Positions 8,577 through 20,807 of a DNA stretch of 64,000 nt are shown piece by piece. The translations under genes and the position numbers were made by a program. The stretch's first letter is position 1; each line of letters begins with the position of its first letter. The notes beneath the pieces are model-generated. The model worked only from the letters and a program-made list of their open reading frames with translations. It had not been told where the DNA came from and ran no database searches. This DNA is from Halobacillus shinanisalinarum (GTDB taxonomy: Bacteria > Bacillota > Bacilli > Bacillales > Halobacillaceae): the NCBI RefSeq assembly GCF_022919835.1, contig NZ_CP095074.1:868001-932000 (forward strand). Reading direction: 5' to 3'.

Positions 8577-9622
8577 ATGAGTCGTTTATTCAGTCCATAT
8601 ACAATTCAAAATCTAACGTTGAAAAATCGTATTGTTATGTCACCAATGTGTCAGTATTCAGTCACTAAAGAAGATGGTGCCCCAAACGATTGGCACTTTG
8701 TTCACTATGTCTCAAGAGCGATCGGAGGAACAGGTCTAATTATTATGGAAATGACTAGTGTTACCCCCGAGGGGCGTATTACAAATGGCGACCTTGGTCT
8801 TTGGTCAGATAAACAAGTACCACATTACCAACGACTTGTTAATGAAATAAAAAAGTACGACACCAAGGTTGGAATTCAAATTGCTCATGCAGGCAGAAAA
8901 GCAGAAGATGCCGATCAACCTGTAGGAGCTTCCGATATATCTGTAGAAGTATTACCAGAGGAAACAATGAATGGTGAACTTAAACCCCAAGAGCTTTAAC
9001 AAACCAAGAAGTGAAAGAAACCGTTCAGCAATTTAAACAGGCTGCTGAGAGAGCAATAAAAGCAGGTTTTGATACAATCGAATTACACGGCGCTCATGGT
9101 TATCTCTTGCATCAGTTTATGTCACCAAATATCAACAATCGTACAGATGAGTATGGAGAAGACCTAGCGCTCTTTGGAGAAGAAGTTATAAAGGCGGTCA
9201 AAAGTGTAATGCCAGCAGATATGCCACTAATCATGCGAATGTCTGCCATTGAGTATATAGATGGGGGCTATGACTTACCACACTCTATTGATATGGCAAA
9301 ACGTTTTAAAAAAGCTGGTGTAGATGTTTTTCACGTTTCAAGTGGTGGGGAAGGACCTCCCGGAGAACGTAAACCGCAAAACACACCGGGTTATCAGGTG
9401 TCCTTTGCACGCGAATTTAAAAAACAATTAGGCCTTCCAGTTATCGCTGTTGGTAAATTAAGTAGCCCAGAATTGGCAGAAGCAACCATTTCAAATGGAG
9501 ATGCAGAACTTGTGGCCATTGCAAGAGGTATGCTTAATGATCCTTATTGGAGTTTACACGCAGAGAAGAGATTAACTCATAAAGTAAGTCCACCTTTTCA
9601 ATATTCAAGAGGAATAAGATAA
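8577..9622 (+). pseudogene. Old Yellow Enzyme family NADPH dehydrogenase (YqjM/NamA type), frameshifted
   Basis: The first half runs from the ATG at 8577 (after GGGAGGAG) to a TAA at 8997: MSRLFSPYTIQNLTLKNRIV, MSPMCQYSV, then QIAHAGRKA. The second half continues in another frame (ETVQQFKQAAERAIKAGFDT, ELHGAHGYLLHQFMSP, NGDAELVAIARGMLNDPYW). One extra C in the run at 8985-8988 would join them through KPPRALTNQEVKETV, as in intact relatives, and give 348 residues. These FMN enzymes reduce alpha,beta-unsaturated carbonyls. All expected flavin and substrate motifs (MCQ, HAGRK, H-GAH) are intact. It may be functional if the deletion is a sequencing error. Confidence 0.85.
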
Positions 9623-9626
9623 GAAA

Positions 9627-9656
9627 TAAGAAGGTTCCTTATTAGGAGCCTTCTTA
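9627..9656 (+). terminator. Hairpin after the Old Yellow Enzyme gene
   Basis: AAGAAGGTTCC/GGAGCCTTCTT stem (11 bp, one wobble) with a 6-nt loop. The following T-run is weak. Confidence 0.6.
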
Positions 9657-9720
9657 ACCTGTACTCGTTCTATTTCTATACTTTCTCTTCTTAAACGATC
9701 TGTACCTCTAATACAAAAGA

Positions 9721-9750
9721 GCGCAGATCCTTATTCCGGATATGCGCCCC
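9721..9750. repeat. GCGCC hairpin repeat, copy F
   Basis: GCGCAGATCC/GGATATGCGC stem around TTATTCC, followed by CCCTTTTCATGAAGACT. It is the cleanest member of the family. Confidence 0.65.
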
Positions 9751-9823
9751 TTTTCATGAAGACTTGATAATTCAAGATAATATTAATAACGATCTTACGC
9801 TTTTTCCCCGTTTGTTTAAAAAT

Positions 9824-10282
9824 TTAATTCACTTTATAAGAGATTTCAGCGATTTTAATTAGCTCTTTTTTCGAGGTGAAGTCACTATCTGCAAACACTT
9901 CATAGTAGACACCATCCTTATCCCATTTTAGCAATTTTGTGTCATTTTGGTCGCCATACCTACCTTCAAGGTTTTCTTCTATCTTCACAGTCTCATCCGT
10001 GAAATCTAGACCATTTGGGTGTCTAATAGCTCTAAAAGTTATCTCCCGCCCTTTTTTATTAATGAATTTTACTGCCATATAGCTCTTTTGTTTTCCTCCC
10101 AAGTCCCCCACCATTACTTTAATATCAGTGGGAGTAAAAGGGATTTTATCTGGAATTTCAGGTTCGAAAGAAAGCACTTCTAAAGATTCAATAACATTTT
10201 CTTTTTCGTAACTAACAAAGCCATCTTCACATCCAGCCAAAGTAAACGTAATTAAGATTATCAGATATAAGATCTTCTTCAA
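9824..10282 (-). CDS. Hypothetical lipoprotein
   Basis: The start is a TTG at 10282, preceded by AGGGGTG at 5-6 bases. The first codons give KKILYLIILITFTLAGCEDG, a lipoprotein signal with lipobox LAGC, so the mature protein would be anchored to the outer face of the membrane. The rest (about 130 residues) is soluble and beta-rich with many charged residues. Family not recognised. The longer frame upstream lacks a ribosome binding site and should not be used. Confidence 0.6.
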   Translation of the reverse strand: MKKILYLIILITFTLAGCEDGFVSYEKENVIESLEVLSFEPEIPDKIPFTPTDIKVMVGDLGGKQKSYMAVKFINKKGREITFRAIRHPNGLDFTDETVKIEENLEGRYGDQNDTKLLKWDKDGVYYEVFADSDFTSKKELIKIAEISYKVN

Positions 10283-10379
10283 GAATTCACCCCTATCTGT
10301 TTCAAATCCTAGAATCTTTCCTTGTTCAACAATCTGCCCGTTTCTACAATAAGCAGAGTGATTTGCCAAGCTAAGCAAG

Positions 10380-10463
10380 TTATCTCTTCGATGAAGCAAC
10401 AGCAATTATAAAAAATATAAAAAATACCACGCCTACTCCTAGTAATAATGTTTCAAAGCTCAT
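10380..10463 (-). CDS. Tiny single-helix membrane protein
   Basis: The 27-residue product reads MSFETLLLGVGVVFFIFFII and ends AVASSKR. It is a single transmembrane helix with a positive tail, preceded by AAGGTGGGAAGTAAT before the ATG. It lies between the hypothetical lipoprotein and another small membrane gene, all on the minus strand. Not recognised; the ribosome binding site and composition support it, length does not. Confidence 0.45.
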   Translation of the reverse strand: MSFETLLLGVGVVFFIFFIIAVASSKR

Positions 10464-10513
10464 ATTACTTCCCACCTTCCACTCCCTTGTGAATGAATAC
10501 TTAATAATAATTC

Positions 10514-10912
10514 TTATTCTGGAATTGCTTTCCGATCTTCATCTTTAGTTAATGAACTAATGAGTAAAACGCCTGACAGGATAGCCAGCGCCGTACGAGC
10601 CTCTGTTACATTAAACATCTGTATGTAAAAGGGTATATCCAAGCTAAACCAGGACACAACATATGTTCTAGGAATGTATATAATTGCTACAAGAAGTATT
10701 GAACACGGTAGAAGTAACCAGTTTATATTTAAGTGGCCTTTAAATAGTGAAATTACTTTCTTAGGTTCCACCAGAATACCAAACAAAACTCCCCAAGTTG
10801 TCATTTTTGTTAGAACTACAAAGATGTTAACGTGCCTTTGATTAGCTAGTTGCAATTCCTCGTTCGTTACCTCCATCAAATAAAGTAGAATGAGCATTCC
10901 AACAAACGTCAA
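10514..10912 (-). CDS. Hypothetical membrane protein
   Basis: The product has three or four hydrophobic segments (MLILLYLM, VLTKMTTWGVLFGILV, WLLLPCSILLVAIIYIP, ALAILSGVLLISSL) separated by short charged loops. The frame stays open upstream of the TTG at 10912 to about 10980 (...SGIIYRRLLHYG...) without ATG, GTG or TTG, so the true start is uncertain or the N-terminus has been altered. Family not recognised. Confidence 0.5.
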   Translation of the reverse strand: MTFVGMLILLYLMEVTNEELQLANQRHVNIFVVLTKMTTWGVLFGILVEPKKVISLFKGHLNINWLLLPCSILLVAIIYIPRTYVVSWFSLDIPFYIQMFNVTEARTALAILSGVLLISSLTKDEDRKAIPE

Positions 10913-11090
10913 TCCATAATGTAAAAGTCTTCTATAAATAATACCACTCTTCTCTTTGCAAACATTATTACTTAAGACTACGAAGTCCTTAATTCAATGA
11001 TTCTGATTTTTAGTTTAATAGCAATTATTTCAAATTCCCATCATTTGTACAATACGTTATTCCTTAATATTACCCTTAAATGTAAAAAGG

Positions 11091-11116
11091 ACACGTTATT
11101 CGATAAACGCGCCCCA
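11091..11116. repeat. GCGCC hairpin repeat, copy G
   Basis: ACGTTATTCGATAAACGCG core followed by CCCC, nearly identical to copy E (CGTTATTCGATAA shared). Confidence 0.6.
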
Positions 11117-11142
11117 TTTGGGGAGGATAGCCACTTACTAGT

Positions 11143-11301
11143 TTAATCTCTATTATCTTTCAGAGTTCTAACTTCTTCTTCCAAATTCTCAACTTTTCTT
11201 TCTAAAGCTTTTTTTGGTTGCGTAATCCTTTTCCCAGCAATTACTATAAAACTAATCAATGCTATTAAACCTCCAGAAAAGCCTATGAAAAGTATTAGCA
11301 T
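11143..11301 (-). CDS. Small membrane protein with coiled-coil tail
   Basis: The 52-residue product starts MLILFIGFSGGLIALISFIV (one helix), then GKRITQPKKALERK, then a heptad-like charged tail (VENLEEEVRTLKDN). This resembles the small helix-plus-coiled-coil proteins common in Bacillaceae, but I cannot name the family. The frame is open upstream of this ATG and AAAGGGG lies about 25 bases before it, so a non-ATG start slightly upstream is possible. Confidence 0.45.
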   Translation of the reverse strand: MLILFIGFSGGLIALISFIVIAGKRITQPKKALERKVENLEEEVRTLKDNRD

Positions 11302-11384
11302 TAGATCAAAGATAAAACAACACCCCTTTATTCAACTGATAACTGCAAATAACAATTCGTATTCAGCTCTTCAGTTCCGTTAGT

Positions 11385-11540
11385 TTAAAAAAGTAAATTT
11401 CTAAGATAGAAAATTCCATATAATAAACCACCACAAATTAAAATCAATATTCCAACCATAAAAAATCCATATGTGAAGCCTCTTACCATTGAAAATAAAT
11501 CAAAAAACATATTTTTAAAAGTTCTAATTATAGTATGCAT
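11385..11540 (-). CDS. Small two-helix-like membrane protein
   Basis: The 51-residue product reads MHTIIRTFKNMFFDLFSMVR followed by the hydrophobic FFMVGILILICGGLLYGIFY. GGGGGA stands 6 bases before the ATG. It is the third of a run of very small membrane genes on this strand. Not recognised. Confidence 0.5.
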   Translation of the reverse strand: MHTIIRTFKNMFFDLFSMVRGFTYGFFMVGILILICGGLLYGIFYLRNLLF

Positions 11541-11725
11541 TGTTAATCCCCCAAACAAGATGTACCCCTAAATATGTACTAATATATACGTTTTTACGAA
11601 CAAATAGTTCCAAGTTGTTTATTCCATTAAATGGCCCGATTGCTGTATAACTTTATATTACTTTTAACACAGGAAACCCCTTCAGATAAAGCATATCCAA
11701 AGGGGCAAAACGGTACGACTTTATT

Positions 11726-11863
11726 TTAAACCCACATGAAAAACGTAGTCTTCTGAAATTGTAAGCTTGTCACATCAATATTGAGATTATTTGCAACGGC
11801 TATGATGTGTTTAGAAAAAGCATTTATAGCATCAGAAGAGGCACAAATGGGGCACGAACACAA
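11726..11863 (-). pseudogene. Short unrecognised frame downstream of sufB, possibly a relic
   Basis: A 45-codon frame beginning at a TTG encodes LCSCPICASSDAINAFSKHI and then AVANNLNIDVTSLQFQKTTF. It reads like real protein with a CxCPxC cluster but has no ribosome binding site, and it lies just past the suf terminator. Probably a C-terminal relic of an unknown gene. Confidence 0.25.
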
Positions 11864-11869
11864 ATCACA

Positions 11870-11912
11870 AAAATAAACCCTTATCACACACGGTTGTTGT
11901 GATAAGGGTTTA
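11870..11912 (-). terminator. Terminator of the suf operon
   Basis: On the minus strand, a 14-bp stem AAACCCTTATCACA/TGTGATAAGGGTTT with a short loop, followed by ATTTTTG. It lies immediately after the sufB stop. Confidence 0.85.
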
Positions 11913-11918
11913 TAGTTA

Positions 11919-13316
11919 TTAGCCGATTGAACCTTCCATTTCGAATTTAATAAGACGGTTCATCTCTACAGCGTATTCCATCGGAAGTTCTTTCGTAAAT
12001 GGCTCAATAAAGCCCATTACAATCATTTCAGTTGCTTCCTCTTCGGAAATACCGCGACTCATTAGATAGAACAGTTGCTCTTCAGACACTTTAGAAACCT
12101 TCGCTTCGTGTTCTAGAGAGATGTTCTCATTCATAATTTCGTTATAAGGAATCGTGTCTGACGTAGATTTATTATCCATAATCAGCGTATCACACTCAAC
12201 ATTTGAGCGAGCGCCTTCTGCTTTACGTCCAAATTGTACAATCCCACGGTAAGTTACTTTACCACCGTGTTTAGAGATTGACTTCGAAACGATCGTAGAG
12301 GAAGTATTAGGAGCTAAGTGATGCATTTTCGCTCCAGCATCCTGGTGTTGTCCCTTACCGGCAAGCGCAATAGAAAGTGTCATTCCTCGGGCACCTTCAC
12401 CTTTTAGAAGAACAGATGGATATTTCATAGTAAGCTTAGAGCCTAAGTTTCCATCCACCCACTCCATTGTTGCATTTTCTTCAGCCACAGCACGTTTCGT
12501 AACAAGGTTATAAACGTTATTTGCCCAGTTTTGAATCGTTGTATAACGGCAATACGCATCTTTTTTAACAAAGATTTCAACGACCGCACTGTGTAGGGAA
12601 CTGGAAGAGTAAGTTGGAGCTGTACAACCTTCTACATAATGGACAGATGCGCCTTCGTCAACAATGATCAGAGTACGCTCGAACTGTCCCATGTTCTCAG
12701 AATTAATTCTGAAATAAGCCTGTAATGGCGTTTCTACTTTTTGTCCTTTTGGAACATAAATGAAAGAACCACCAGACCATACAGCCGAGTTTAATGCTGA
12801 GAATTTATTATCAGATGCCGGAATTACTTTAGCAAAGTACTCTTTAAAGAGCTCTTCGTTTTCCTTCAGTGCAGAGTCTGTATCTTTGAAGACAACACCT
12901 AGTTCTTCAAGGTCTTTCTCCATGTTGTGATAGACAACCTCAGATTCGTACTGTGCGGAAACCCCAGCTAGATATTTTTGTTCTGCTTCAGGAATTCCAA
13001 GACGATCAAAAGTGTTCTTGATTTCTTCAGGTACTTCATCCCATGAACGTTCAGAACCTTCAGATGGTTTGACGTAATAGGTAATATCATCAAAGTCCAG
13101 TTCGGACAAGTCACCGCCCCATTGAGGCATTGGCTTTTTGTAGAACTGCTCAAGAGACTTCAAACGGTAATCAAGCATCCACTGTGGTTCTTCTTTATAA
13201 TCAGAGATTTGTTTAACAACATCTGCTGTCAAACCTTTTTCAGTACGGAAAATAGAGACGTCTTTTTCATGAAAACCGTATTGATATTCTCCAACCTCTG
13301 GCGCTTTTTTAGCCAT
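11919..13316 (-). CDS. sufB: Fe-S cluster assembly protein SufB
   Basis: The 465-residue product starts [20 protein letters not shown] at the ATG at 13316, with AAGGAGGT at 8 bases; the longer upstream frame is not needed. SufB is the scaffold subunit of SufBCD, on which nascent Fe-S clusters form. The long right-handed beta-helix region ends in the conserved [20 protein letters not shown] and [20 protein letters not shown]. It is the last gene of sufC-sufD-sufS-sufU-sufB and is followed by the operon terminator. Intact and highly conserved. Confidence 0.97.
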   Translation of the reverse strand: MAKKAPEVGEYQYGFHEKDVSIFRTEKGLTADVVKQISDYKEEPQWMLDYRLKSLEQFYKKPMPQWGGDLSELDFDDITYYVKPSEGSERSWDEVPEEIKNTFDRLGIPEAEQKYLAGVSAQYESEVVYHNMEKDLEELGVVFKDTDSALKENEELFKEYFAKVIPASDNKFSALNSAVWSGGSFIYVPKGQKVETPLQAYFRINSENMGQFERTLIIVDEGASVHYVEGCTAPTYSSSSLHSAVVEIFVKKDAYCRYTTIQNWANNVYNLVTKRAVAEENATMEWVDGNLGSKLTMKYPSVLLKGEGARGMTLSIALAGKGQHQDAGAKMHHLAPNTSSTIVSKSISKHGGKVTYRGIVQFGRKAEGARSNVECDTLIMDNKSTSDTIPYNEIMNENISLEHEAKVSKVSEEQLFYLMSRGISEEEATEMIVMGFIEPFTKELPMEYAVEMNRLIKFEMEGSIG

Positions 13317-13349
13317 GATCAAATACCTCCTTTTGGTATATAAAAACAA

Positions 13350-16310
<2,961 letters not shown>

Positions 16311-16328
16311 AATGATCCCTCCTATCTA

Positions 16329-17114
16329 TTACGCTTGTTGACCGATGGTTTCGTCTTCGATGCCAAGCTCTTGCTTGATCCAATCATAACCCTCTTCTTC
16401 AAGGCGCTGTGCCAATTCAGGTCCACCTGACTTCACAACACGTCCTTGCATCATCACATGCACTTTGTCTGGTGTGATGTAATTAAGAAGACGTTGATAG
16501 TGTGTAATCATTAAGCATCCGAATGTATCATTACGCATTTGGTTGATCCCTTTTGCTACAACCTTTAGTGCGTCAATATCCAAACCAGAATCAATTTCAT
16601 CCAAAATAGCAATAGCCGGCTTAACCATCATCAGCTGAAGGATTTCATTCCGTTTTTTCTCACCGCCGGAGAATCCTTCGTTAAGATAACGCTGCGCCAT
16701 ATTCTTATCCATATCAAGGGTGTCCATCGTACCATCCATTTCCTTAATAAATTTCATTAAAGAAATCTCATCGCCTTCTTCACGTTGAGCGTTAATTGCT
16801 GAACGAAGAAAGTCTGAGTTCGTCACACCGCTGATTTCACTTGGGTATTGCATGGCCAAGAATAAACCTGCTTGAGCACGCTCGTCCACTTCCATTTCAA
16901 GAACGTTCTCTCCATCAAGGAGAATTTCACCTTGCGTAACTTCATATTTAGGGTGCCCCATAACTGCGGAAGCAAGTGTCGATTTACCTGTTCCGTTAGG
17001 TCCCATAACAGCGTGGAACTCTCCACCTGTAATTGTAAGATTTACACCTTTTAAGATTTGCTGACCTTCAATTTCTACGTGAAGATCTTTGATTTCAAGC
17101 GTTGATCCTGCCAT
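16329..17114 (-). CDS. sufC: Fe-S assembly ATPase SufC
   Basis: The 261-residue ABC-type ATPase starts at the ATG at 17114 (MAGSTLEIKDLHVEIEGQQI) after TGGAGGTATTATTT. It carries Walker A GPNGTGKST, signature FSGGEKKRNEI and Walker B AIAILDEIDSGLD. It drives conformational changes of SufB-SufD during cluster formation. It is the first gene of the operon; about 250 bases of AT-rich leader lie upstream. Confidence 0.97.
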   Translation of the reverse strand: MAGSTLEIKDLHVEIEGQQILKGVNLTITGGEFHAVMGPNGTGKSTLASAVMGHPKYEVTQGEILLDGENVLEMEVDERAQAGLFLAMQYPSEISGVTNSDFLRSAINAQREEGDEISLMKFIKEMDGTMDTLDMDKNMAQRYLNEGFSGGEKKRNEILQLMMVKPAIAILDEIDSGLDIDALKVVAKGINQMRNDTFGCLMITHYQRLLNYITPDKVHVMMQGRVVKSGGPELAQRLEEEGYDWIKQELGIEDETIGQQA

Positions 17115-17324
17115 AAATAATACCTCCAGTATATCTATTATTATTGAATGTGCTGGTTGTTGTGGATCAAAAACCATTCTCAATTTATTCTCATTACAAT
17201 CTTATATCATTTAGAATCTGATATCAACTCATTTCCATTGATCCGACACTACTTCAACATAAGATAAGTACATGGTTTATCACTAATTCTTTCCTTATTA
17301 TATTAACATAAATTTGCCTAACAA

Positions 17325-17356
17325 AAAATCAGGTGGCCTAAGACCACCTGATTTTT
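17325..17356. terminator. Bidirectional hairpin between suf and the next small gene
   Basis: ATCAGGTGG/CCACCTGAT stem with CCTAAGA loop, A-run on the left and TTTTTT on the right. It probably terminates the minus-strand small gene just upstream. Confidence 0.7.
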
Positions 17357-17363
17357 TACTCGT

Positions 17364-17516
17364 CTATTTATGAAGTTGACGATCTACTTGCGCGACCATT
17401 TTCTGACTTTGTTCGAATTCCCGTTGGCGTTTTTCCTCGACCTTTAATCTTTGATCCAACCTGCTGCTGTACTCTGCGTAGCTTATGTTGTGTGCTTGAT
17501 GCATCGCTTTTTCCAT
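17364..17516 (-). CDS. Small charged coiled-coil protein
   Basis: From the ATG at 17516 the frame gives 50 residues: MEKAMHQAHNISYAEYSSRL, then DQRLKVEEKRQREFEQSQ, ending DRQLHK. The frame remains open upstream to about 17555, and a GGGTTGA-like site lies before a possible ATT or TTG start, so the N-terminus may be longer. A hairpin terminator follows 8 bases after the stop. Probably a real short gene; not recognised. Confidence 0.4.
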   Translation of the reverse strand: MEKAMHQAHNISYAEYSSRLDQRLKVEEKRQREFEQSQKMVAQVDRQLHK

Positions 17517-17727
17517 TTCAGCAGTGTAATTCAAACTCAGATAGTCACTAATAATAAATCAACCCTTTCAGATTTTTTACACAATTTAGCATACCACAGT
17601 ACTTTAACACAGCCAAAGTCGGTTTAAACCCAAAATTTCGTTTCTATCCTGATTATGAATAAAAATACACACTTATACAAGGATATCTTTACCGTACATT
17701 AAATTTTCTCTATTTTTCAAGATATGG

Positions 17728-18090
17728 CTAGTGTTTAGCTTTTGATAAATCTGTAAAAGCGTCTTGTACTAGTGTCACTGCTTGACTCAACGCCGCACCG
17801 CCCCCAAACGCTGCTGCTACACCGCATGCTTCCATCACTTCCTGTTCACTTGCTCCCTGATCTACACAGCCCTTCGTATGGTAAACCATGCAATATTCAT
17901 CTTGTGCCACAATGCTTATCCCCAATGCCATAAGCTGTTTTTGCTTTTTTGAAAGTTCTCCTTCTTTAAAGCAGCTTTCCGAAAACTCATTAAAATGGTG
18001 AGCAACTTCGGGCATTTTCTTTGAAAATATCCCTATCCCATGCTTATATTCCTCTAAAAAGGTTGACGTCCAATTCACTTCTTGTTCCAT
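17728..18090 (-). CDS. Carboxymuconolactone decarboxylase-like (AhpD-type) protein
   Basis: The 120-residue all-helical product has the CMD core with DEYCMVYHTKGCVDQGASEQ and an alanine/glycine-rich helix (GVAAAFGGGAALSQAV). The usual AhpD CxxC pair is replaced by a single cysteine three residues before the YH, so classical disulfide reductase chemistry is doubtful. It follows the metNIQ terminator and appears monocistronic. Function unknown. Confidence 0.8.
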   Translation of the reverse strand: MEQEVNWTSTFLEEYKHGIGIFSKKMPEVAHHFNEFSESCFKEGELSKKQKQLMALGISIVAQDEYCMVYHTKGCVDQGASEQEVMEACGVAAAFGGGAALSQAVTLVQDAFTDLSKAKH

Positions 18091-18110
18091 GTATAATGCC
18101 TCCCTAAATG

Positions 18111-18151
18111 AAATGCGTGACTTCGATTAGTATGAACCGAGTCACGCATTT
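18111..18151 (-). terminator. Terminator of metNIQ
   Basis: Perfect 11-bp stem AAATGCGTGAC/GTCACGCATTT, 12 bases past the metQ stop. Confidence 0.75.
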
Positions 18152-18162
18152 TATCCTTTACA

Positions 18163-19020
18163 TTATTCAGCAGATCCATCTACTGGAACAACTGCACCCT
18201 CATACTCCTCTTTAATAAAAGTCTGAATTTTTTCAGAATGGAGCACTTCTACAAGAGTATTTAATGCTTCAGAATCTTTATCTTCACTCTTTGCTGCTAC
18301 CACGTTTACATAAGGTGAGTCGGAGCCTTCAAGAAGTAGTGCATCTTCACTTGGATTTAATCCAGCCTCGATCGCATAGTTCGTGTTAATAGCGACCAGT
18401 GCATCTTCTTCACGCTTATACGTTTCAGGAAGAAATGCTGCTTCTATTCCAGAATCAAACTTTAGATTTTTCGGATTTTCTACGATGTCATCAATAGTTG
18501 CTTCTACTTTATCGACACTTTCATCTAATTTGATTAAGCCCTCTTTTTCAAGAAGAGAAAGAATACGTCCATGATCGGCAACTGACCGGCTCATAATGAC
18601 CGTTGTACCGTCTTTAACTTCATCTATGCTAGTAATATTTTTAGAATAAATACCCATTGGTTCAATGTGAATACCACCTAAGTTCGCAAAATCGTAACCA
18701 TTTTCCTCCTCCTGTGTTTGAAGATAAGGAATGTGTTGGAAATAGTTGGCATCTATAATCCCTTCTGATAAATCACGGTTAGGCAAAATATAGTCTTGAT
18801 ATTCTTCAATCTTCAGGGTAATTCCTTTTTCTTCAAGCATCGGCTTTGCCTGCTCAAGAATTTCAGAGTGTGGCACACTTGTAGCCCCTACAATAATTTC
18901 TGTTTGACCTTCTCCACCTTCACTGTTATTACCGGATGAGCTCTCTTCTTCAGAAGAACCACATGCAGCAAGAACTAAAATAAACAAAACGGCTAAAATA
19001 CTAGACCATATCTTTTTCAC
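18163..19020 (-). CDS. metQ: Methionine ABC transporter, substrate-binding lipoprotein
   Basis: The product has a lipoprotein signal KKIWSSILAVLFILVLAACG (lipobox LAAC) and the NlpA/MetQ fold: IIVGATSVPHSEIL, KIEEYQDYILPN, DANYFQHIPYL, and YSKNITSIDEVKDGTTVIMS. It captures L- or D-methionine for MetNI. The GTG at 19020 fits the GGGGAT ribosome binding site better than the ATG at 19029, which directly abuts it; both starts are possible. It is the last gene of metN-metI-metQ. Confidence 0.93.
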   Translation of the reverse strand: MKKIWSSILAVLFILVLAACGSSEEESSSGNNSEGGEGQTEIIVGATSVPHSEILEQAKPMLEEKGITLKIEEYQDYILPNRDLSEGIIDANYFQHIPYLQTQEEENGYDFANLGGIHIEPMGIYSKNITSIDEVKDGTTVIMSRSVADHGRILSLLEKEGLIKLDESVDKVEATIDDIVENPKNLKFDSGIEAAFLPETYKREEDALVAINTNYAIEAGLNPSEDALLLEGSDSPYVNVVAAKSEDKDSEALNTLVEVLHSEKIQTFIKEEYEGAVVPVDGSAE

Positions 19021-19045
19021 TTTCTCCATCCCCTTTATATATAAA

Positions 19046-19713
19046 TTATCTTTTATCCAATCTACGGGATATAAAGTCACCGATAAATTGGAAGATGAAA
19101 ACAATAATAACAATTAAGATTGTACAAAATAACACCACATCAAAGTCACTACGCTGAAAACCATAGAAATAAGCAAAGTCACCGAGCCCGCCGGCCCCGA
19201 TCACACCAGCTACGGCTGTATAGCCAATTAAAGCGATGGCTGTGACAGTAATACCTGAAACAAGCGCTGGCATTGACTCTGGAAGCAAAACTTTAAAGAT
19301 GACCGTCGAATATTTCGCCCCCATCGATTTAGCAGCCTCAAGTACACCTTTATCCACTTCTTTCAATGCAATCTCTACCAGTCTTGCATAGAAAGGCGCT
19401 CCACCTATAATTAGAGCAGGCAATGCCGCTTTTGGACCGCGGATCGTTCCCATAAGGAAGTCGGTAAAAGGAAATAATAGCAGTATTAAAATAATAAACG
19501 GTATGGCTCGAAACACATTTACTACTGAGGCAGTGACCCAATTTAAAGCCCTATTTCTCCAAATTCCCCGGGCCCTGACAAGTATAAAAGTAGACCGAGG
19601 ATCAGCCCGAGAATAAAAGTTCCTGCAACAGAAATAATCGTCATATATAATGTTTCGTTCGTTGCCGTGATCATTTCTTCTATCTTCACGTTAGGAAATA
19701 GGTTATTAAACAT
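19046..19713 (-). pseudogene. metI: Methionine ABC transporter permease MetI, frameshifted
   Basis: The ATG at 19713 (after GGAGGTG, overlapping the metN stop) opens MFNNLFPNVKIEEMITATNE ... YLSGPGEFGEIG and ends prematurely at a TAA. The rest continues in a second frame (RALNWVTASVV, then MFRAIPFIILILLLFPFTDF) with the ABC permease EAA loop EAAKSMGAKYSTVIF. Adding one base to the C run at 19566-19569 joins the frames as SGPGGIWRNRALNW and gives 222 residues, the normal MetI length. Without MetI the importer would not work; a sequencing error is a strong alternative. Confidence 0.88.
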
Positions 19714-20731
19714 TCGGATTCACCTCCAATTGTACTGAGGTAGTTCCAATGTAGGCAATAGCCCGGGCGATTTCCTCTTTTTCCCCATTAAATTGGACAA
19801 AGAGTGTTCCATATGCTCCTTTTTGTGTCTGAGTTATTTTCCCGTGAAGGATATTGATATCCACATCAAATTCTCTAGACAATTCACTGATTAACGCCTG
19901 ATTTGTACTTTCACCAACAAAATGAAGTTTGATAATTTCACCAGTTTTATACGTTTCATTAATAAGTTCGAGTGAATCTTTCCGGTCAGGATCACCCATT
20001 ACTTGATCAACGAAACGCTTGGTTACTTGTTGTTTTGGATATAAAAATACATCTAATACATCACCCGACTCGACGACATGTCCTTGTTCCATTACAGCAA
20101 CGCGGTGACATATTTTACGGATTACGTGCATTTCATGAGTAATCAGTACAATCGTTAATCCAAGTTTATTATTAATATCCACAAGCAAATCTAAAATGGA
20201 ATCAGTTGTTTCCGGGTCAAGCGCTGAAGTTGCCTCGTCACATAGCAGCACTTTAGGGTTGTTGGCTAAAGCACGAGCAATCCCTACACGTTGCTTTTGG
20301 CCTCCACTTAACTGGGAAGGGTAAGAACCTCCCCTTCCAGATAAACCAACAAGATCAATCAATTCGTTGACCCGACTTTTACGCTCCTCTTTTTTCATAC
20401 CCGCTATTTCTAATGGAAAGGCAATGTTATCAAAAACAGTTCTTGACCATAGTAAATTAAAATGTTGAAAGATCATGCCCATCTCTTGCCTGGCCAAACG
20501 AAGCTTGCTCTTGCTCAACTTCGTCACATCCTGGTTTTCAATAGTGACATTTCCACCACTCGGCTCTTCTAAACGATTCAAAAGTCTAATAAATGTACTT
20601 TTCCCTGCGCCACTATAACCAATGACTCCAAAAATCTCCCCTTTTTCAATAGAAAGATCCATTTTATCTACCGCGCGAACGTCTTGATCCTTCGTATGAA
20701 AGACCTTAGACAAATCCTTAATCGAAATCAA
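19706..20731 (-). CDS. metN: Methionine ABC transporter ATP-binding protein
   Basis: The start is a TTG at 20731 with GAGGGGG upstream; the longer frame reaches back into the riboswitch terminator. The product (341 residues) has Walker A GYSGAGKST, signature QLSGGQKQRVGIARAL, Walker B KVLLCDEATSALDP and the C-terminal NIL (ligand-binding) domain with VGESTNQALISELSREFDVD. It powers methionine uptake. Expression is set by two upstream SAM riboswitches. Confidence 0.95.
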   Translation of the reverse strand: MISIKDLSKVFHTKDQDVRAVDKMDLSIEKGEIFGVIGYSGAGKSTFIRLLNRLEEPSGGNVTIENQDVTKLSKSKLRLARQEMGMIFQHFNLLWSRTVFDNIAFPLEIAGMKKEERKSRVNELIDLVGLSGRGGSYPSQLSGGQKQRVGIARALANNPKVLLCDEATSALDPETTDSILDLLVDINNKLGLTIVLITHEMHVIRKICHRVAVMEQGHVVESGDVLDVFLYPKQQVTKRFVDQVMGDPDRKDSLELINETYKTGEIIKLHFVGESTNQALISELSREFDVDINILHGKITQTQKGAYGTLFVQFNGEKEEIARAIAYIGTTSVQLEVNPNV

Positions 20732-20750
20732 TATTATTCCCCCTCTATAC

Positions 20751-20788
20751 AAAAAAACGCCTTTCTGTACGAGAACAGAAAGGCGTTT
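20751..20788 (-). terminator. Expression-platform terminator of the proximal SAM riboswitch
   Basis: AACGCCTTTCTGT/ACAGAAAGGCGTT stem (13 bp) with a 6-nt loop followed by a T-run on the minus strand, just before the metN ribosome binding site. Confidence 0.85.
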
Positions 20789-20807
20789 ACACGTCTTGGT
20801 TGTCTGT

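Noticed and set aside
8985..9013. Programmed frameshift in the Old Yellow Enzyme gene
   Set aside because: The run is only four C and lacks a slippery heptamer with a stimulator. Four other genes show the same kind of one-base loss, so error or decay is simpler.
17114..17230. Fur or PerR box upstream of sufC
   Set aside because: The AATGAGAATAAATTGAGAAT stretch has repeated GAGAAT hexamers but does not fit the 7-1-7 consensus.
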